A stretch of DNA of 64,000 bases from Pseudoglutamicibacter albus (GCF_031458175.1 NZ_JAVDXX010000001.1:1922001-1986000), one strand, 5' to 3'; positions 24,057 to 33,293 are shown, counted from the first letter of the stretch. Numbers and translations: made by a program. The notes: generated by a model not told the origin, from the sequence alone.

Positions 24057-25364
24057 ATGAAGAATTCTTCGCATGACGGCGCGAGCCAGCCGCTTCCGGA
24101 GCACTCGCGCCCAGTGGCGGGCGTTGCGGCGCGGGCTGTGAGCCCGGCTTTGGCGATCGCAGGTATTTTGCTGATCGCTACGAATCTGCGGATGCCGATG
24201 ACCAGCGCGAGCCCGCTGCTCCCCCGCATTAAGGAAGACGTGGGGCTTTCGGCGGCGTCCGCATCGTTCCTGATTTCCTTGCCGCTGCTGTGTTTCGCGG
24301 TGTTTTCGCCGATCGTGCCGCGGATCGCGGCGCGTTTCGGGTTGGCGCATTCCCTGTTCGGCGCTTTGATTGCGGTCAACGTGGGGATCGTGTTGCGTTC
24401 CTGGGTTGGTTCATTCGGTTTGTGGGCCGGCACCGTATTGATCGGTGTTGGGATCGCGATCATGAACGTTCTGTTGCCGGCGCTGATTAAGCGTGATTTC
24501 CCGGATCATGCCGGCACGCTGACGGGTGTGTATTCGGCGTTTCAGTCGCTCATGGCCGCACTCGCGGCGGCGGTCGCTGTCCCGATCGCTGGGTTGCCGG
24601 GTTGGGGTTGGCAGGGCGCTCTCGGTTTGACGTTGGGCGCCGGTTTGATTGGTGTGGCGGTGTTCGCTCCGCAGGTTCGTGCGGACCATGTGATGCGGCG
24701 AGCACAGATCCTGGACCGCCAAGCAACTGACGCCGCGGGCAACCCTGCGGCCGCATCGGCGGCTGCGTCACCAGCGGCTGTGGCACGGCCGCGCAGTATT
24801 CTGCGTTCCCCGTTGGCGTGGGTCATCACGGCGTTCATGGGTTTCCAGTCGACCCTGTTTTATTCTGTTTTGGCGTGGTGGCCGGCTATCGAGATGTCGT
24901 CGGGGATTTCTGAGGAGAGCGCCGGCTTCCATATTGCGGTGATTCAGGCGTCCGGCATTGTGGGTTCGCTCGTTGCGGGCTGGTTGATGAAGCGCGACGT
25001 GGTGGGCTCGACTGTTGCTGTGGCGGTTTCCACGGTGATTGTGGTGCTTGTGGGGACCATGCTGGCTCCACAGTTGGCGTTGCTGTGGGCGCTGTTGATC
25101 GGCACGGCCCAGGGCGGGTTGTTCACGGTCGCGTTGACGTTATTTGGGGCGCGGGCGCGGACGCCGATGTCGGCGGCACGGCTCTCGGGTATGGCGCAGA
25201 CGTTCGGTTATGTGATCGCGGCGTCTGTTCCGCCGGTTTTGGGCGTGGTGCGTGAGGCGACGGGTTCGTGGACGGCCTCGTTGTGGATCCTGCTGGGAAT
25301 CGCGGTGATCACGTTGGTTTCGGGGCTGGTTTCAGCTAAGCCGCGTTACGTCGAGGAACACTAG
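24057..25364 (+). CDS. MFS transporter, CynX/NimT family
   Basis: 435 aa with 12 membrane helices. The family signature NLRMPMTSASPLLPRI in helix 1 marks CynX/NimT (cyanate, nitroimidazole or small-molecule exporters). It also shows GLSAASASFLISLPLL, GIAIMNVLLPALIKRDFP and GVYSAFQSLMAALAAA. An Ala-rich central cytoplasmic loop of about 30 residues separates the halves. It lies 156 bases after the LLM gene on the same strand and might belong to the sulfur operon, moving substrate or product, but a separate promoter is possible. Confidence 0.82.
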   Translation: MKNSSHDGASQPLPEHSRPVAGVAARAVSPALAIAGILLIATNLRMPMTSASPLLPRIKEDVGLSAASASFLISLPLLCFAVFSPIVPRIAARFGLAHSLFGALIAVNVGIVLRSWVGSFGLWAGTVLIGVGIAIMNVLLPALIKRDFPDHAGTLTGVYSAFQSLMAALAAAVAVPIAGLPGWGWQGALGLTLGAGLIGVAVFAPQVRADHVMRRAQILDRQATDAAGNPAAASAAASPAAVARPRSILRSPLAWVITAFMGFQSTLFYSVLAWWPAIEMSSGISEESAGFHIAVIQASGIVGSLVAGWLMKRDVVGSTVAVAVSTVIVVLVGTMLAPQLALLWALLIGTAQGGLFTVALTLFGARARTPMSAARLSGMAQTFGYVIAASVPPVLGVVREATGSWTASLWILLGIAVITLVSGLVSAKPRYVEEH

Positions 25365-25402
25365 CCGCGGTTCTGTTGAAGAGCACGGTTCGTCGTGGAA
25401 CA

Positions 25403-25783
25403 CTAGCCTCGTTTTTCGTGGTTTTCGCGGTTTTCGCGGGCGCGTTGGGCCCGTTGTGCCCGTTCGCGGGCTTCGATCGCGTCGAGTTCGGCGTCAGTGA
25501 GTTCGGATGAACGGTTGACGCCGGAGCCTTTGCCGAGGTCGTCCGGGTTGTCTTTAGCGACCATCATGAGCAGGGAGATCACCAGCAGGCCCGCGACGAA
25601 CGCGATGAGGAAGAACGTTGCACCGATCTGAAGGTTGAGGCCGTTGCGGGTTCCGCCTGCACCGGCGAATGCGGAGATGACGCCGGCGACGATACCGAAG
25701 GTCAGCGACAGCGCGAGTGCAGGTTTTACGCTTTGCTTCCAGCCGGACTGCTTCGAGCCAGACGTGGATGGCTTGTTGGCCAC
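25403..25783 (-). CDS. Small hypothetical membrane protein (two helices)
   Basis: 126 aa, family not recognised. Polar N-terminus (residues 1-20), membrane helices at about 21-42 and 50-72, then a charged cytoplasmic tail dominated by Arg and Glu (ARERAQRAQRARENREN), likely a coiled helix. ATG follows GGAG. It lies downstream of the next membrane gene (25868-26533) on the same strand with an 84-base gap and may be co-transcribed with it. Confidence 0.65.
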   Translation of the reverse strand: MANKPSTSGSKQSGWKQSVKPALALSLTFGIVAGVISAFAGAGGTRNGLNLQIGATFFLIAFVAGLLVISLLMMVAKDNPDDLGKGSGVNRSSELTDAELDAIEARERAQRAQRARENRENHEKRG

Positions 25784-25867
25784 GGATTCTCCTTTACGCG
25801 GGTTTCGTGCGAGGTCTGTGTACAGGTTTGTGTGCGGTGCGCTCTGGTGTTGTTGTGTGTTTTCAGT

Positions 25868-26533
25868 CTAGTTGCCGCGGCGTTGGTCTTGCATGTAGCC
25901 GACCGCGGAGATCAGCAGGTGCACTGCGATGAGCGCGGTGATCATGGAGGCCATACCGAAGACGCCGTGGGCGTCGCTGGTGGTCATGAACACCATGATG
26001 ATGCCGCCGATGACGCCAAGACCACCGGAGATGGTGGTGTCTTTGCTGGGGCGGCCGGTTTCGCGGGTTGTGAGCCCGCCGTAGAGTTCTGATGCTCCGC
26101 CGATGGTGTAGCCGAACGCTACGGCGAGTGCCATGCCGGCTGGGTCGCGCATGATGATGGCGAGGACGCCGGCGATGGCCCACGCGAGGACCGCGGAGGT
26201 GACGGCGGTGCGGTAGCTGGGTGCGAGGGCGAGCCGCATGATGGGCCAGTAGAAGAGGGCGCTGGTGAGGAAGAGGATCGCGAAGGCTGCACTGATGGCG
26301 CCGACGGTTGGGGTGGTGTTGAAGAAGACGCCGACGAGTGCGAAGAGCGCGCTGACGATGCCCCGGTAGAGCATCGGTTTGGCGAGAACTCGTTTATAGT
26401 CCGCCGTGGTTGCTTCTGTGCGGGTGTTGCTGGCGCTACTGTTGTTGGCGCTGGCCTTGCTGGCACTGTTCGCGTTGCGGCCGTTCTTCGCGCGGTTACT
26501 GCTGGCACCGCTGTTGTTGGCGCTGTCCACCAT
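25868..26533 (-). CDS. Hypothetical polytopic membrane protein
   Basis: 221 aa, function unknown. Residues 1-45 are a low-complexity Asn/Ser/Ala segment; then come about six hydrophobic helices (for example LYRGIVSALFALVGVFF, VGAISAAFAILFLTSALFYW, GGLGVIGGIIMVFM). ATG 26533 follows AAGGGGA; the longer frame from 26590 has no ribosome site. It starts 82 bases downstream of the hrpB stop on the same strand. Confidence 0.65.
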   Translation of the reverse strand: MVDSANNSGASSNRAKNGRNANSASKASANNSSASNTRTEATTADYKRVLAKPMLYRGIVSALFALVGVFFNTTPTVGAISAAFAILFLTSALFYWPIMRLALAPSYRTAVTSAVLAWAIAGVLAIIMRDPAGMALAVAFGYTIGGASELYGGLTTRETGRPSKDTTISGGLGVIGGIIMVFMTTSDAHGVFGMASMITALIAVHLLISAVGYMQDQRRGN

Positions 26534-26614
26534 GTGGTTTGTTCCCCTTGTTTTTCGGGTGTGTGGGTGCGGGTGGGCACCAACTTTCAAGTTTATCTGA
26601 TGCCGATTGTGTGC

Positions 26615-29422
26615 TTATTTCTGTCGGAGTTTGCGGTTGGTGAGGTGGGTTGGTTGCGCGGTGAGTGGGTCTTCCGGCCAGGGGTGTTTCGGGTAACGGC
26701 CACGCATTTCCGCTCGGACGTCGGCGTATGGGCCGGTAAAGAAGGAGTGCAGGTCCGAGGTAACCGCGAGAGGCCTGCCTGCCGGTGAGAGCAGGTGGAA
26801 GAGGACGGGCGCGCGGCCGTCTGCTAGGCGTGGTGTTTGGGTCCACCCGAAGGTTTCTTGCAGTTTCGCGGCGACCACCGGTTGCGGAGGCTCTGCCTGC
26901 CTCTGCGCCGTGCTGGTCTCTTCTGCGCTGCTCTCTTCTGTGCTGGCCCCGTCCCCGCTTGCTTCATCCTTCTTGCCGTTCGGTCCGCCGCCCCTCGGTT
27001 CGCCGCCGTTACTGCCAGTATCTTCGATCCCGTATTCGGTGGCGTCCGGGTACTTGATTGCGGCGGTGTTCCCGGAAGGGAGGGGCATCCGGGCGGGCGC
27101 GAGTTCGTCGAGGTTCGCGGCTTCTGGCCATGGGAGGAGCCGGCGTAGGGGTTCGGTGAGGTCGATGCTGTTAAGGCTCGCGCCGAGTGCGACGTCGTTG
27201 AGTTCTGGGCCGAGCCATTCAGTGACGGTCGCGGCTAGGTGGTGTTCGTCCATCGCTGGCCATGGGTCGCCGATGTGGTGGTGGAGGAACGCGAGCCTGT
27301 TGCGTAACGCGGTGGCGGTGCTGTTGAAGGTGAGCGCGTTGAGGCCCTGGGTTGCGAGGTGTTCAGCGAGCGCTTCCGCTGCTTGGGTGGGATTGGGTTT
27401 GGTGGGGGTTGCGCGCAGTTCGATCACGCCGATCGCTTCGATGTTGCGTGCGCTGATGGTGCCTTTGGGTGTGATGGTGATGCGGGTTGTGGTTCCGGCG
27501 AGGTTCCCGGCGGCGTCGGTGGCTTCGTCGAGGGTGAGGGGTGCGGCTGCACGGATGATGGCGCCGGTTCCGGCGGCGGCGTTCCCGTGTGCTCGGGTGA
27601 CGTCGGCGATTGCGAGCCATTCGGGCCGACCGAGCGTGGCGTCTGGTGGGAGTGCGGCTCGGGTTCCGGAGGCGAGGAGGTAGATCCCCTCCCCCATGTG
27701 TTTCGCGATCCGATCAGGCCACGCGGTTGCAGTGACGATGCCCGCGAGCTCGGCGGCATTGGTGCGGGCCGCCGCGTGTTTGCGGGCGAGCCAGGTGAGG
27801 CGCTGCGTTTCGCGTTGGATCGGGCGGTGGGGGTCGCGTTGCTGCTGGCGGACCGCGTCGGGGAGGTTGGCCCCGGTGATGCGCTGTTCACCCGTCGCCA
27901 CCGCAATCACAGCCGCGACTTCTGCAGCGTCAAAACGCGCCGCGTTGTGTGTGAGTGCGTGTGCCCATCGTGGGTTGAGTGGGATTGCGGCGAGGGTTCG
28001 GCCGTGGTCGGTGATGCGGCCTGCGCTGTCGATCGCGGCGAGGGCGTGGAGTGTTTGTTCGGCGTCGTTGAGGGCGGCGGCGGGTGGTGGGTTGATCCAG
28101 CGGAGGTTGTGTCCGCGAGGTGCGCCCCATGCTGCGAGGGTGAGGGCGGTTTCGGTGAGGTCTGCGGTGGTGATTTCGGGGGTGATGTGTGCGGGTGCGG
28201 CGGCGTGGGTGCGTTCGCTGTAGCAGCGGATCGCGGTTCCCGGGCCGAGTCGAGCGGCGCGGCCTGCGCGTTGTTCGGCGCTGGCTTGGGAGGCGGAGAC
28301 GGTGACGAGCCCGCTCATGCCGCGGGTTGCGTCGCGGCGGGGTTCGCGGGTGAGGCCGGAATCGATCACGAGGTGCACGCCGGGGACGGTGAGCGAGGAT
28401 TCAGCGAGTGTTGTGGAGACGATGATGCGTGGTTTCCCGCCGGGTTGGCGTCCGCGGATCGCATGGTCTTGTTGTTGGACGGGTAGTTGCCCGTGGAGCG
28501 GGAGGACCTCGATGTCTGTTGTGGCGGCGCGCAGTTGTTGGGTGATGTGGTCGACTTCGCGGGCGCCGGGCGCGAACACGAGCGCGTCGGTCTCCGGGTT
28601 GGTCGCGAGTGCTTCGCGGTGTGCGGTGAGCGCGGTGGTTGCGATGTGGTTGAGGAAGCTGGTTTCGACACCGCGCGGTCCGATCCGGTCGCCAGTGTGT
28701 GGCGCGTAGATGACGGTGAGTGGGTGGAGCGCGGTCGCGGAGCTGATGTGCGGTACGGGCTCCACACGTTCAAGATCAGCGCCACCGCCTGAGCCGCTAC
28801 CCCCATCGTTTTCTGTGCCGTCGCTTGCGAGGAGGCGTGCGAAGGTTGGGGCGTCGACTGTTGCGGACATCGCGATGATGGTGAGGTCTTCGCGGACTTG
28901 TTGGGTTTCGCCGGTGAGGGCGAGGAGGAGGTCGGTTTCGAGGTGGCGTTCGTGGACTTCGTCGAGGATGATCGCGGCGGTGCCGTACGCCATAGGGTCT
29001 GCGAGGAGCCGGCGGACGAGGATTCCGGGGGTCACGAATTCGATGATGGTGGCGGCGCTGGTGTGGGAGTCGCCGCGGACGGTGTAACCGATGTAGTCGC
29101 CGAGTTTAGTTCCGGTGAGTTGGGTGAGGCGGTGGGCAGCGGCGCGGGCGGCTACGCGGCGTGGTTGGGTCACGATGATCCGGCCAGGCGGCGTGCCGGC
29201 GCCTGCGGTGTCACCGGCGTTTACACGCGCGAGGTGGTTCGCTACGGCAGGCGGCACGAGTGTGGTTTTACCGGTTCCGGGTGGCGCTTGGATGACGGCG
29301 GCGCGGTGGCTGCTGAGGGCGGCGTCGAGTTCGGGGAGGGAGTCCGCGAAGACGAGCCCTTCCCCGATCACATCCAGGTCAAACAGGGGATGCACGTTTG
29401 AGCTGTTCCCGGTAGAAGCCAT
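26615..29422 (-). CDS. hrpB: ATP-dependent helicase HrpB
   Basis: 935 aa DEAH/RHA-type RNA helicase. Motifs in order: I APPGTGKTT (residues 46-54), Ia TQPRRVAARAAA, II DEVH (154-157), III MSATVDAPTF, IV/V STTLAESSLTVPGV, VI QRAGRAARLGPG. The C-terminal HrpB domain ends VLFHLLSPAGRPLAVTSDLHSF with NEL-type WLGPELNDVALG before it. The region near residue 830 holds a low-complexity Ser/Glu insertion. Length is slightly above the usual 820-850. The cellular role is poorly defined; the gene is typical of actinobacteria and proteobacteria. Confidence 0.92.
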   Translation of the reverse strand: MASTGNSSNVHPLFDLDVIGEGLVFADSLPELDAALSSHRAAVIQAPPGTGKTTLVPPAVANHLARVNAGDTAGAGTPPGRIIVTQPRRVAARAAAHRLTQLTGTKLGDYIGYTVRGDSHTSAATIIEFVTPGILVRRLLADPMAYGTAAIILDEVHERHLETDLLLALTGETQQVREDLTIIAMSATVDAPTFARLLASDGTENDGGSGSGGGADLERVEPVPHISSATALHPLTVIYAPHTGDRIGPRGVETSFLNHIATTALTAHREALATNPETDALVFAPGAREVDHITQQLRAATTDIEVLPLHGQLPVQQQDHAIRGRQPGGKPRIIVSTTLAESSLTVPGVHLVIDSGLTREPRRDATRGMSGLVTVSASQASAEQRAGRAARLGPGTAIRCYSERTHAAAPAHITPEITTADLTETALTLAAWGAPRGHNLRWINPPPAAALNDAEQTLHALAAIDSAGRITDHGRTLAAIPLNPRWAHALTHNAARFDAAEVAAVIAVATGEQRITGANLPDAVRQQQRDPHRPIQRETQRLTWLARKHAAARTNAAELAGIVTATAWPDRIAKHMGEGIYLLASGTRAALPPDATLGRPEWLAIADVTRAHGNAAAGTGAIIRAAAPLTLDEATDAAGNLAGTTTRITITPKGTISARNIEAIGVIELRATPTKPNPTQAAEALAEHLATQGLNALTFNSTATALRNRLAFLHHHIGDPWPAMDEHHLAATVTEWLGPELNDVALGASLNSIDLTEPLRRLLPWPEAANLDELAPARMPLPSGNTAAIKYPDATEYGIEDTGSNGGEPRGGGPNGKKDEASGDGASTEESSAEETSTAQRQAEPPQPVVAAKLQETFGWTQTPRLADGRAPVLFHLLSPAGRPLAVTSDLHSFFTGPYADVRAEMRGRYPKHPWPEDPLTAQPTHLTNRKLRQK

Positions 29423-29498
29423 GCATCCATTGTGAAGGAGGGGTCTGACAGTTTGGTCCAGGGTGACGTGCTAGTGCGCGGCCGGTTCGAATTATCCC

Positions 29499-29531
29499 TT
29501 CCGTACGCCCTAGCGTATGTCGCCTACGGAA
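29499..29531 (-). terminator. Hairpin after the second Abi gene
   Basis: TTCCGTA (29499-29505) and TACGGAA (29525-29531) bracket a CG-rich interior (ACGCCCTAGCGT), directly downstream of the Abi stop on the minus strand. No U tract. It could be a weak terminator separating abi from hrpB. Confidence 0.45.
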
Positions 29532-29535
29532 CGTC

Positions 29536-30471
29536 CTAGACGTTAAGGGTGGCGGGAGGCATTTCTCCGTATCTCGCCGGTTCCGCGATACCTTGTGCAA
29601 GCAGACGGTTCTTGTTCAAGATCGGTTCAACGCTGTCTCGCAACCAGTTATGTGAGATCCCAGAACGGGTAGCGAGGTCATCCAGCGCGATCAGGATTTT
29701 GTATATCGAGCGCTCCGCGAAGTTTCGATAATCTTGCTTGATCCGCCTGCCGATTTTGGGTTGTAGCCTTGGAGCGTCAAGCACCCAGTGGTTCCATAGT
29801 TGGGCAAAGTGGGCCACGCGGTTGCGTAGGTAGACGAATGATTTCACTTGGCCTGGCAGCAGTCGGCGCGAAGTGTTCATCGAGTCAGCAATGTCATCTA
29901 AAACGCCAGAGGTACCGGATGCCTGAATGAAGCGAGACAGACTGCCAAACGAGAAAGCTTCCACCGCGACCCAGATCGGCATCCGTGCATACGCCTCAGG
30001 CTTGTATACGTGGCCCTGCTTGATGTCATCACGGTAGTGCGCAACGAAGGCTTCTTTGCTGCGATCGAGGTCAGCGAGAGCATACTCTTCGACACGTTTG
30101 AGATGACCATGAGGTGGTTGGGTAAAGCCCTCACCGTGCGCAAAGTGTCCCGTTACCCCAATTCGACGTCCGTAGGCGTACGCAAAACGGGTACGGAGAA
30201 GAAGCTCAAGCCGGTGTAAAAGTTCATGACAGACGCCCGCCAACTCTTGCTCTGATTCGTAGAGGTCGCGAATCTTATTGAATGTGGTGCCCTCGAAAAA
30301 CCGGTTGTCGCCTTGCGCTGGGTTGCGCTGCCAGTGCCGGAAGTATCCGGAGAAGCGATAGTAGTTGACCTGTGAAAGGAACTGAGCGGCATCTTCGGAG
30401 TCGGTGATGAGCATGCCGCGTTGGGTCAGTAGCTCTACTTGTTGCTCGTAGCTGAGCCAGTCCTTCGGCAT
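29536..30471 (-). CDS. Abi family protein (AbiF/AbiD type, HEPN)
   Basis: 311 aa. It begins with the typical Abi_2 opening (KDWLSYEQQVELLTQRGM, then LSQVNYYRFSGYFRHWQ) and carries the HEPN site RNRVAH near residue 205 in SFVYLRNRVAHFAQLWN. Expected to be a phage-activated ribonuclease toxin. ATG 30471 is preferred because GGAGG lies 8 bases upstream; the ATG at 30486 overlaps that site. A structured RNA (30486-30556) precedes it, the arrangement described for abiF RNAs and their HEPN partners. An IS element begins about 40 bases beyond the promoter. Confidence 0.85.
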   Translation of the reverse strand: MPKDWLSYEQQVELLTQRGMLITDSEDAAQFLSQVNYYRFSGYFRHWQRNPAQGDNRFFEGTTFNKIRDLYESEQELAGVCHELLHRLELLLRTRFAYAYGRRIGVTGHFAHGEGFTQPPHGHLKRVEEYALADLDRSKEAFVAHYRDDIKQGHVYKPEAYARMPIWVAVEAFSFGSLSRFIQASGTSGVLDDIADSMNTSRRLLPGQVKSFVYLRNRVAHFAQLWNHWVLDAPRLQPKIGRRIKQDYRNFAERSIYKILIALDDLATRSGISHNWLRDSVEPILNKNRLLAQGIAEPARYGEMPPATLNV

Positions 30472-30485
30472 CGGGTATGCCTCCA

Positions 30486-30556
30486 TGGAAAAGAAAGGCC
30501 CCGGTCATTTGTGCATTACCCGCAAGGGATAAGAGGCCTGACCGGGGGTCTATCGC
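30486..30556 (-). ncRNA. abiF-type structured RNA with its promoter (copy A)
   Basis: Minus strand: CCCCGGTCA (30539-30547) and TGACCGGGG (30499-30507) form a perfect 9-bp stem enclosing a small hairpin (ATCCC/GGGTAA with a TTGC loop), then CCTTTCTTTT. A promoter TTGCAC-N17-TAGAAT (30562-30590) points into it, with start near 30555. It ends at the Shine-Dalgarno of the Abi gene. abiF RNAs upstream of Abi_2 genes are a known motif; here the RNA is shared almost base for base with copy B at 33176. Confidence 0.7.
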
Positions 30557-30597
30557 CAGCTATTCTATAACAGCGGCCTAGAGTGTGCAATGTGGCG

Positions 30598-32025
30598 GCG
30601 TACCTTACATATATTGATCGCGTAGCTACAGTCGTGCCTCACATACTTTGAGCGCGTACTCCTACGCTGAACAAGTATGAACAAGGGTGTGGTCTCAATG
30701 TCGACACGTATCGAAGTCACCAAACAACTCAAACGGGCCTACAAAACCGCGACGAGGTCCGAGAAGTCTGTGATTCTGGATCAGTTCTGCGCAACCACCG
30801 GGCTGTCCCGAGTATCAGCCAGACGGTATCTCACCAGCCCACACCTGGGCGTGAAGAATGTGACGAAAGTTGATCGTCGTCGGCATCGCCCGACGAAGTA
30901 CTCGGCAGCCTCGAAACGGGTGCTGGTGTGGCTGTGGCGGGTCATGATGTACCCGTGCGGGAAATACATGTGTCAGATGCTCCCCGAATGGATCAGCCGG
31001 CTTGAAGCACATGGCGAACTCAGCCACGGTGAACACGACTACACGCCTGCGGTACGTGCCGAACTGCTTGAGATGTCTGCCGCGACGATCGACCGATATT
31101 TACGAGAGCACCGGCAGTCACTGGAGTTGAAAGGGATCTCTGCCACCCGTTCTGGCGCGCTGTTACGCACCTCGATCATGATCCGGAAAGCCGGCGACGA
31201 GGCAGAGCATGAGCCCGGCTTTCTGGAGTGTGACACGGTCGCGCACTGCGGCCCCACACTGAAAGGTGAATTCGCCAGAACTTTGACCGCCACTTGTGTG
31301 CAGACGGGATGGACCCACCTGGAAGTGTTACGGAATAACGCACGTGTACACATGCTCGCCGCCCTCACCCGCATGGAAGCTGCGTTACCGTTTGATATTG
31401 CTGGGCTCGACTGCGATAACGGGTCGGAGTTCATCAACGACCAAGTGATCGAGTGGGCAGGTGACCGGAAGATCTTCTTCACAAGAGCCAGGCCTTACAA
31501 GAAGAATGATCAAGCCCTCGTCGAGTCAAAGAACAACCATATTGTCCGTAAATACGGTTTCTACTACCGTTACGACACCCCAGATGAGCGGGACGTGCTG
31601 ACACTGTTATGGCAGGCAGTGATGCTGAAGATGAACTTCTTCACCCCCACCAAGAAACCTGTCGGTTGGAGCGTGGACGGGCAGGGGCGTAGACGGCGCG
31701 TGTATGACGACCCGAAGACCCCGTACCAGCGTCTGCTCGACTCTGGGCTGCTCTCTGTAGCTCAAGAACGAGCGCTGCGGGCGCAGTACGCGAAGCTCAA
31801 CCCGGTCGAACTCACGCGTGACATTGTCCGGTATCAGGACATGCTCATCACCAAAGCCAGTTGGAAGACTGAGGTCCTCACAGCTGAGGTCGAAGACGCG
31901 AAACAGAACCGACGGAAACGACAAACCGGTGGGGTGAAACTCCATACTGCCTAAGCAGGGCTACGCAATCAATCTCTGTGAGGCACGACTAGGGCTACGC
32001 GATCAACTTGACATGAGGCACTACG
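30598..32025 (+). mobile_element. Insertion sequence with doubled terminal repeats
   Basis: About 1.43 kb. Inverted repeats 30614-30642 and 31978-32006 match at 26 of 29 bases (TTGATCGCGTAGC...GTCGTGCCTCAC). Each end in fact carries two copies of a degenerate GTGCCTCACAT...TTGATCGCGTA unit with a 34-35 base period (30600 and 30634; 31986 and 32021 on the other strand). TGTGGCG lies at 30591-30597 and 32026-32032, a candidate 7-bp target duplication. The transposase stop abuts the inner right repeat. Exact ends are uncertain by a few bases. Confidence 0.8.
30677..31954 (+). CDS. Integrase-core (rve, DDE) transposase
   Basis: 425 aa. N-terminal helix-turn-helix (residues 5-50, GLSRVSARRYLTSP) and an RNase H-like catalytic core: first Asp in FLECDTVAHCG, second in LDCDNGSEFIND, Glu in DQALVESKNNHIVRKYGF. 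This VESKN pattern is that of the ISNCY/IS1202-like group rather than IS481; group assignment is tentative. The C-terminus is Lys/Arg-rich. The frame is intact and the ends are well preserved, so the element may be active. It inserted between the promoter of abiF RNA copy A and the unknown gene 32045-33159. Confidence 0.82.
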   Translation: MNKGVVSMSTRIEVTKQLKRAYKTATRSEKSVILDQFCATTGLSRVSARRYLTSPHLGVKNVTKVDRRRHRPTKYSAASKRVLVWLWRVMMYPCGKYMCQMLPEWISRLEAHGELSHGEHDYTPAVRAELLEMSAATIDRYLREHRQSLELKGISATRSGALLRTSIMIRKAGDEAEHEPGFLECDTVAHCGPTLKGEFARTLTATCVQTGWTHLEVLRNNARVHMLAALTRMEAALPFDIAGLDCDNGSEFINDQVIEWAGDRKIFFTRARPYKKNDQALVESKNNHIVRKYGFYYRYDTPDERDVLTLLWQAVMLKMNFFTPTKKPVGWSVDGQGRRRRVYDDPKTPYQRLLDSGLLSVAQERALRAQYAKLNPVELTRDIVRYQDMLITKASWKTEVLTAEVEDAKQNRRKRQTGGVKLHTA

Positions 32026-32044
32026 TGTGGCGTAGCCGCCAGCC

Positions 32045-33159
32045 TTACTCGCGCACCCAGACGCCGCCGGTGTCGTGTTCTTTAAGAACCCACCCAACGG
32101 GGCTGCCGATGTGGTTGATGCGTGGCGTGAACCAGTAGGTTGTGTCGGGTCCCCAGCCGGCGATGACACTCGCCGTGTCCGCGTCGACCGTGTCCGCATC
32201 GGTGGGATCGCGGTGCCCGCGGCGGCGAGGTAGGTGGCGACGGGAAGGTGGACCGCATCGTAGTGTTGGGCGATTTCGGCCCAGTCCGGGGTGACCCATT
32301 TACCGTTGCGTCCGGTGGTGCGGTACCAGTCGTGGCGTTTCTGTGCGGTCTGGTTGAGCGGGAAGCGGCGGCATAGTTCGGCCCAGGCTTCTGCGGAGTC
32401 GATCTCGTAGATACGCAGCCCTTCGGGGATGCTCAGGCGGAGTGTTTCGGCGGTTTCCCATCCCATACTGTCTTCGACGAGCCACAGCCCGGCGGGGGTT
32501 GTGTCGCAGAGTTCGCGGGTGGATGCGGGGACGCCGTGGGGTGTGGACCACCATTCGCCGCTCCAGGATGCTGTCGGGTCGGTGGGGCGTTCGCGGGCAG
32601 CGAGGCGTCCCTCTTTAACGGCGTGCGCACGCGCTGCTTTCAGCACGGCGAGCGGATCAGGCGGGATGGTGTCGGGTTCGTTGTCCCATTGGACGGTCCA
32701 TTGTGTGGATTCGTCGATGGGGGTGTTCCACCAGGCGGTGTGTTCCGATGCGGCGATGTGCTCGGCGACGCGGCGCAGGCCGTCACGCATGGCTTTGGTT
32801 GCGGCGAGGGCGTCGGTGCCGTCGGGTTCTTGCCAGTATGTTGCGGTTTCTACTGTGTTGACGAGACACGTCAGTAGGAGCCGCGGGGTCACGTCGGCGA
32901 GAGGGACAGTTTCGAGCCGCGCGGCGACTTGCGCGGGGGTGATGGCCGGGATTTTTGGTGTGGAGTCGCCGGGGCCGACGACGTGGAGCGCGCCTGTTCC
33001 GTTGCGCGGCTCGAGGCGGTAGGACGCGAAGAACTGGAGCTCAGCGAGTGAGCCGTCGTGCTCATCTAGCCCTGCGATCCGTTCCGATTCGAGGGCATAC
33101 TCGAGCAACAAGCGCCGCCCACGCGGGCCGGCGAGCAGCATCGAACTAGAGAGCGTCAT
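32045..33159 (-). pseudogene. Unknown actinobacterial protein, frameshifted near the C-terminus, preceded by abiF-type RNA
   Basis: Not recognised. Reading from ATG 33159 (perfect GGAGGGAG site upstream) gives about 310 residues rich in Trp, with blocks such as YRLEPRNGTGALHVVG, WSGEWWSTPHGVPAS and IYEIDSAEAWAELCRRFP. Near base 32205 the frame is lost. The natural-looking end (SVIAGWGPDTTYWFTP, then WVLKEHDTGGVWVRE and stop at 32045) lies in the next frame, so one base is missing in the GGGATCGC region; the repaired product is about 371 aa. No signal peptide or membrane helix. The IS ends 20 bases beyond the stop. The upstream RNA and neighbouring Abi gene suggest a defence role, inferred only. 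Confidence 0.6.
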
Positions 33160-33175
33160 ATCCGCACTCCCTCCT

Positions 33176-33246
33176 GGAAAAGGAAAGGCCCCGGTCATTT
33201 GTGCATTACCCAAAACGGGAAAGAGGCCTGACCGGGGATCTATGAG
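33176..33246 (-). ncRNA. abiF-type structured RNA (copy B)
   Basis: Near-identical to copy A over about 68 bases: stem CCCCGGTCA/TGACCGGGG (33229-33237 with 33189-33197), same AGGCCTCTT and GGTAATGCACAAA interior, and a different but still paired tip (TTCCC/GGGTAA). Promoter TTGCCA-N17-TAGATT (33251-33279) matches copy A's promoter layout. It lies 17 bases before the start of a non-Abi gene. The changes at the tip keep pairing, which favours a conserved structure. Confidence 0.68.
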
Positions 33247-33293
33247 GATCAATCTATAACACCGTCATACCTGTGGCAACGTTGCCGACGGCT

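Noticed and set aside
30677-31954. IS481 transposase identity for the 30.6-kb IS
   Set aside because: Its VESKNNH core and doubled ends differ clearly from the true IS481 element at 59.9 kb.
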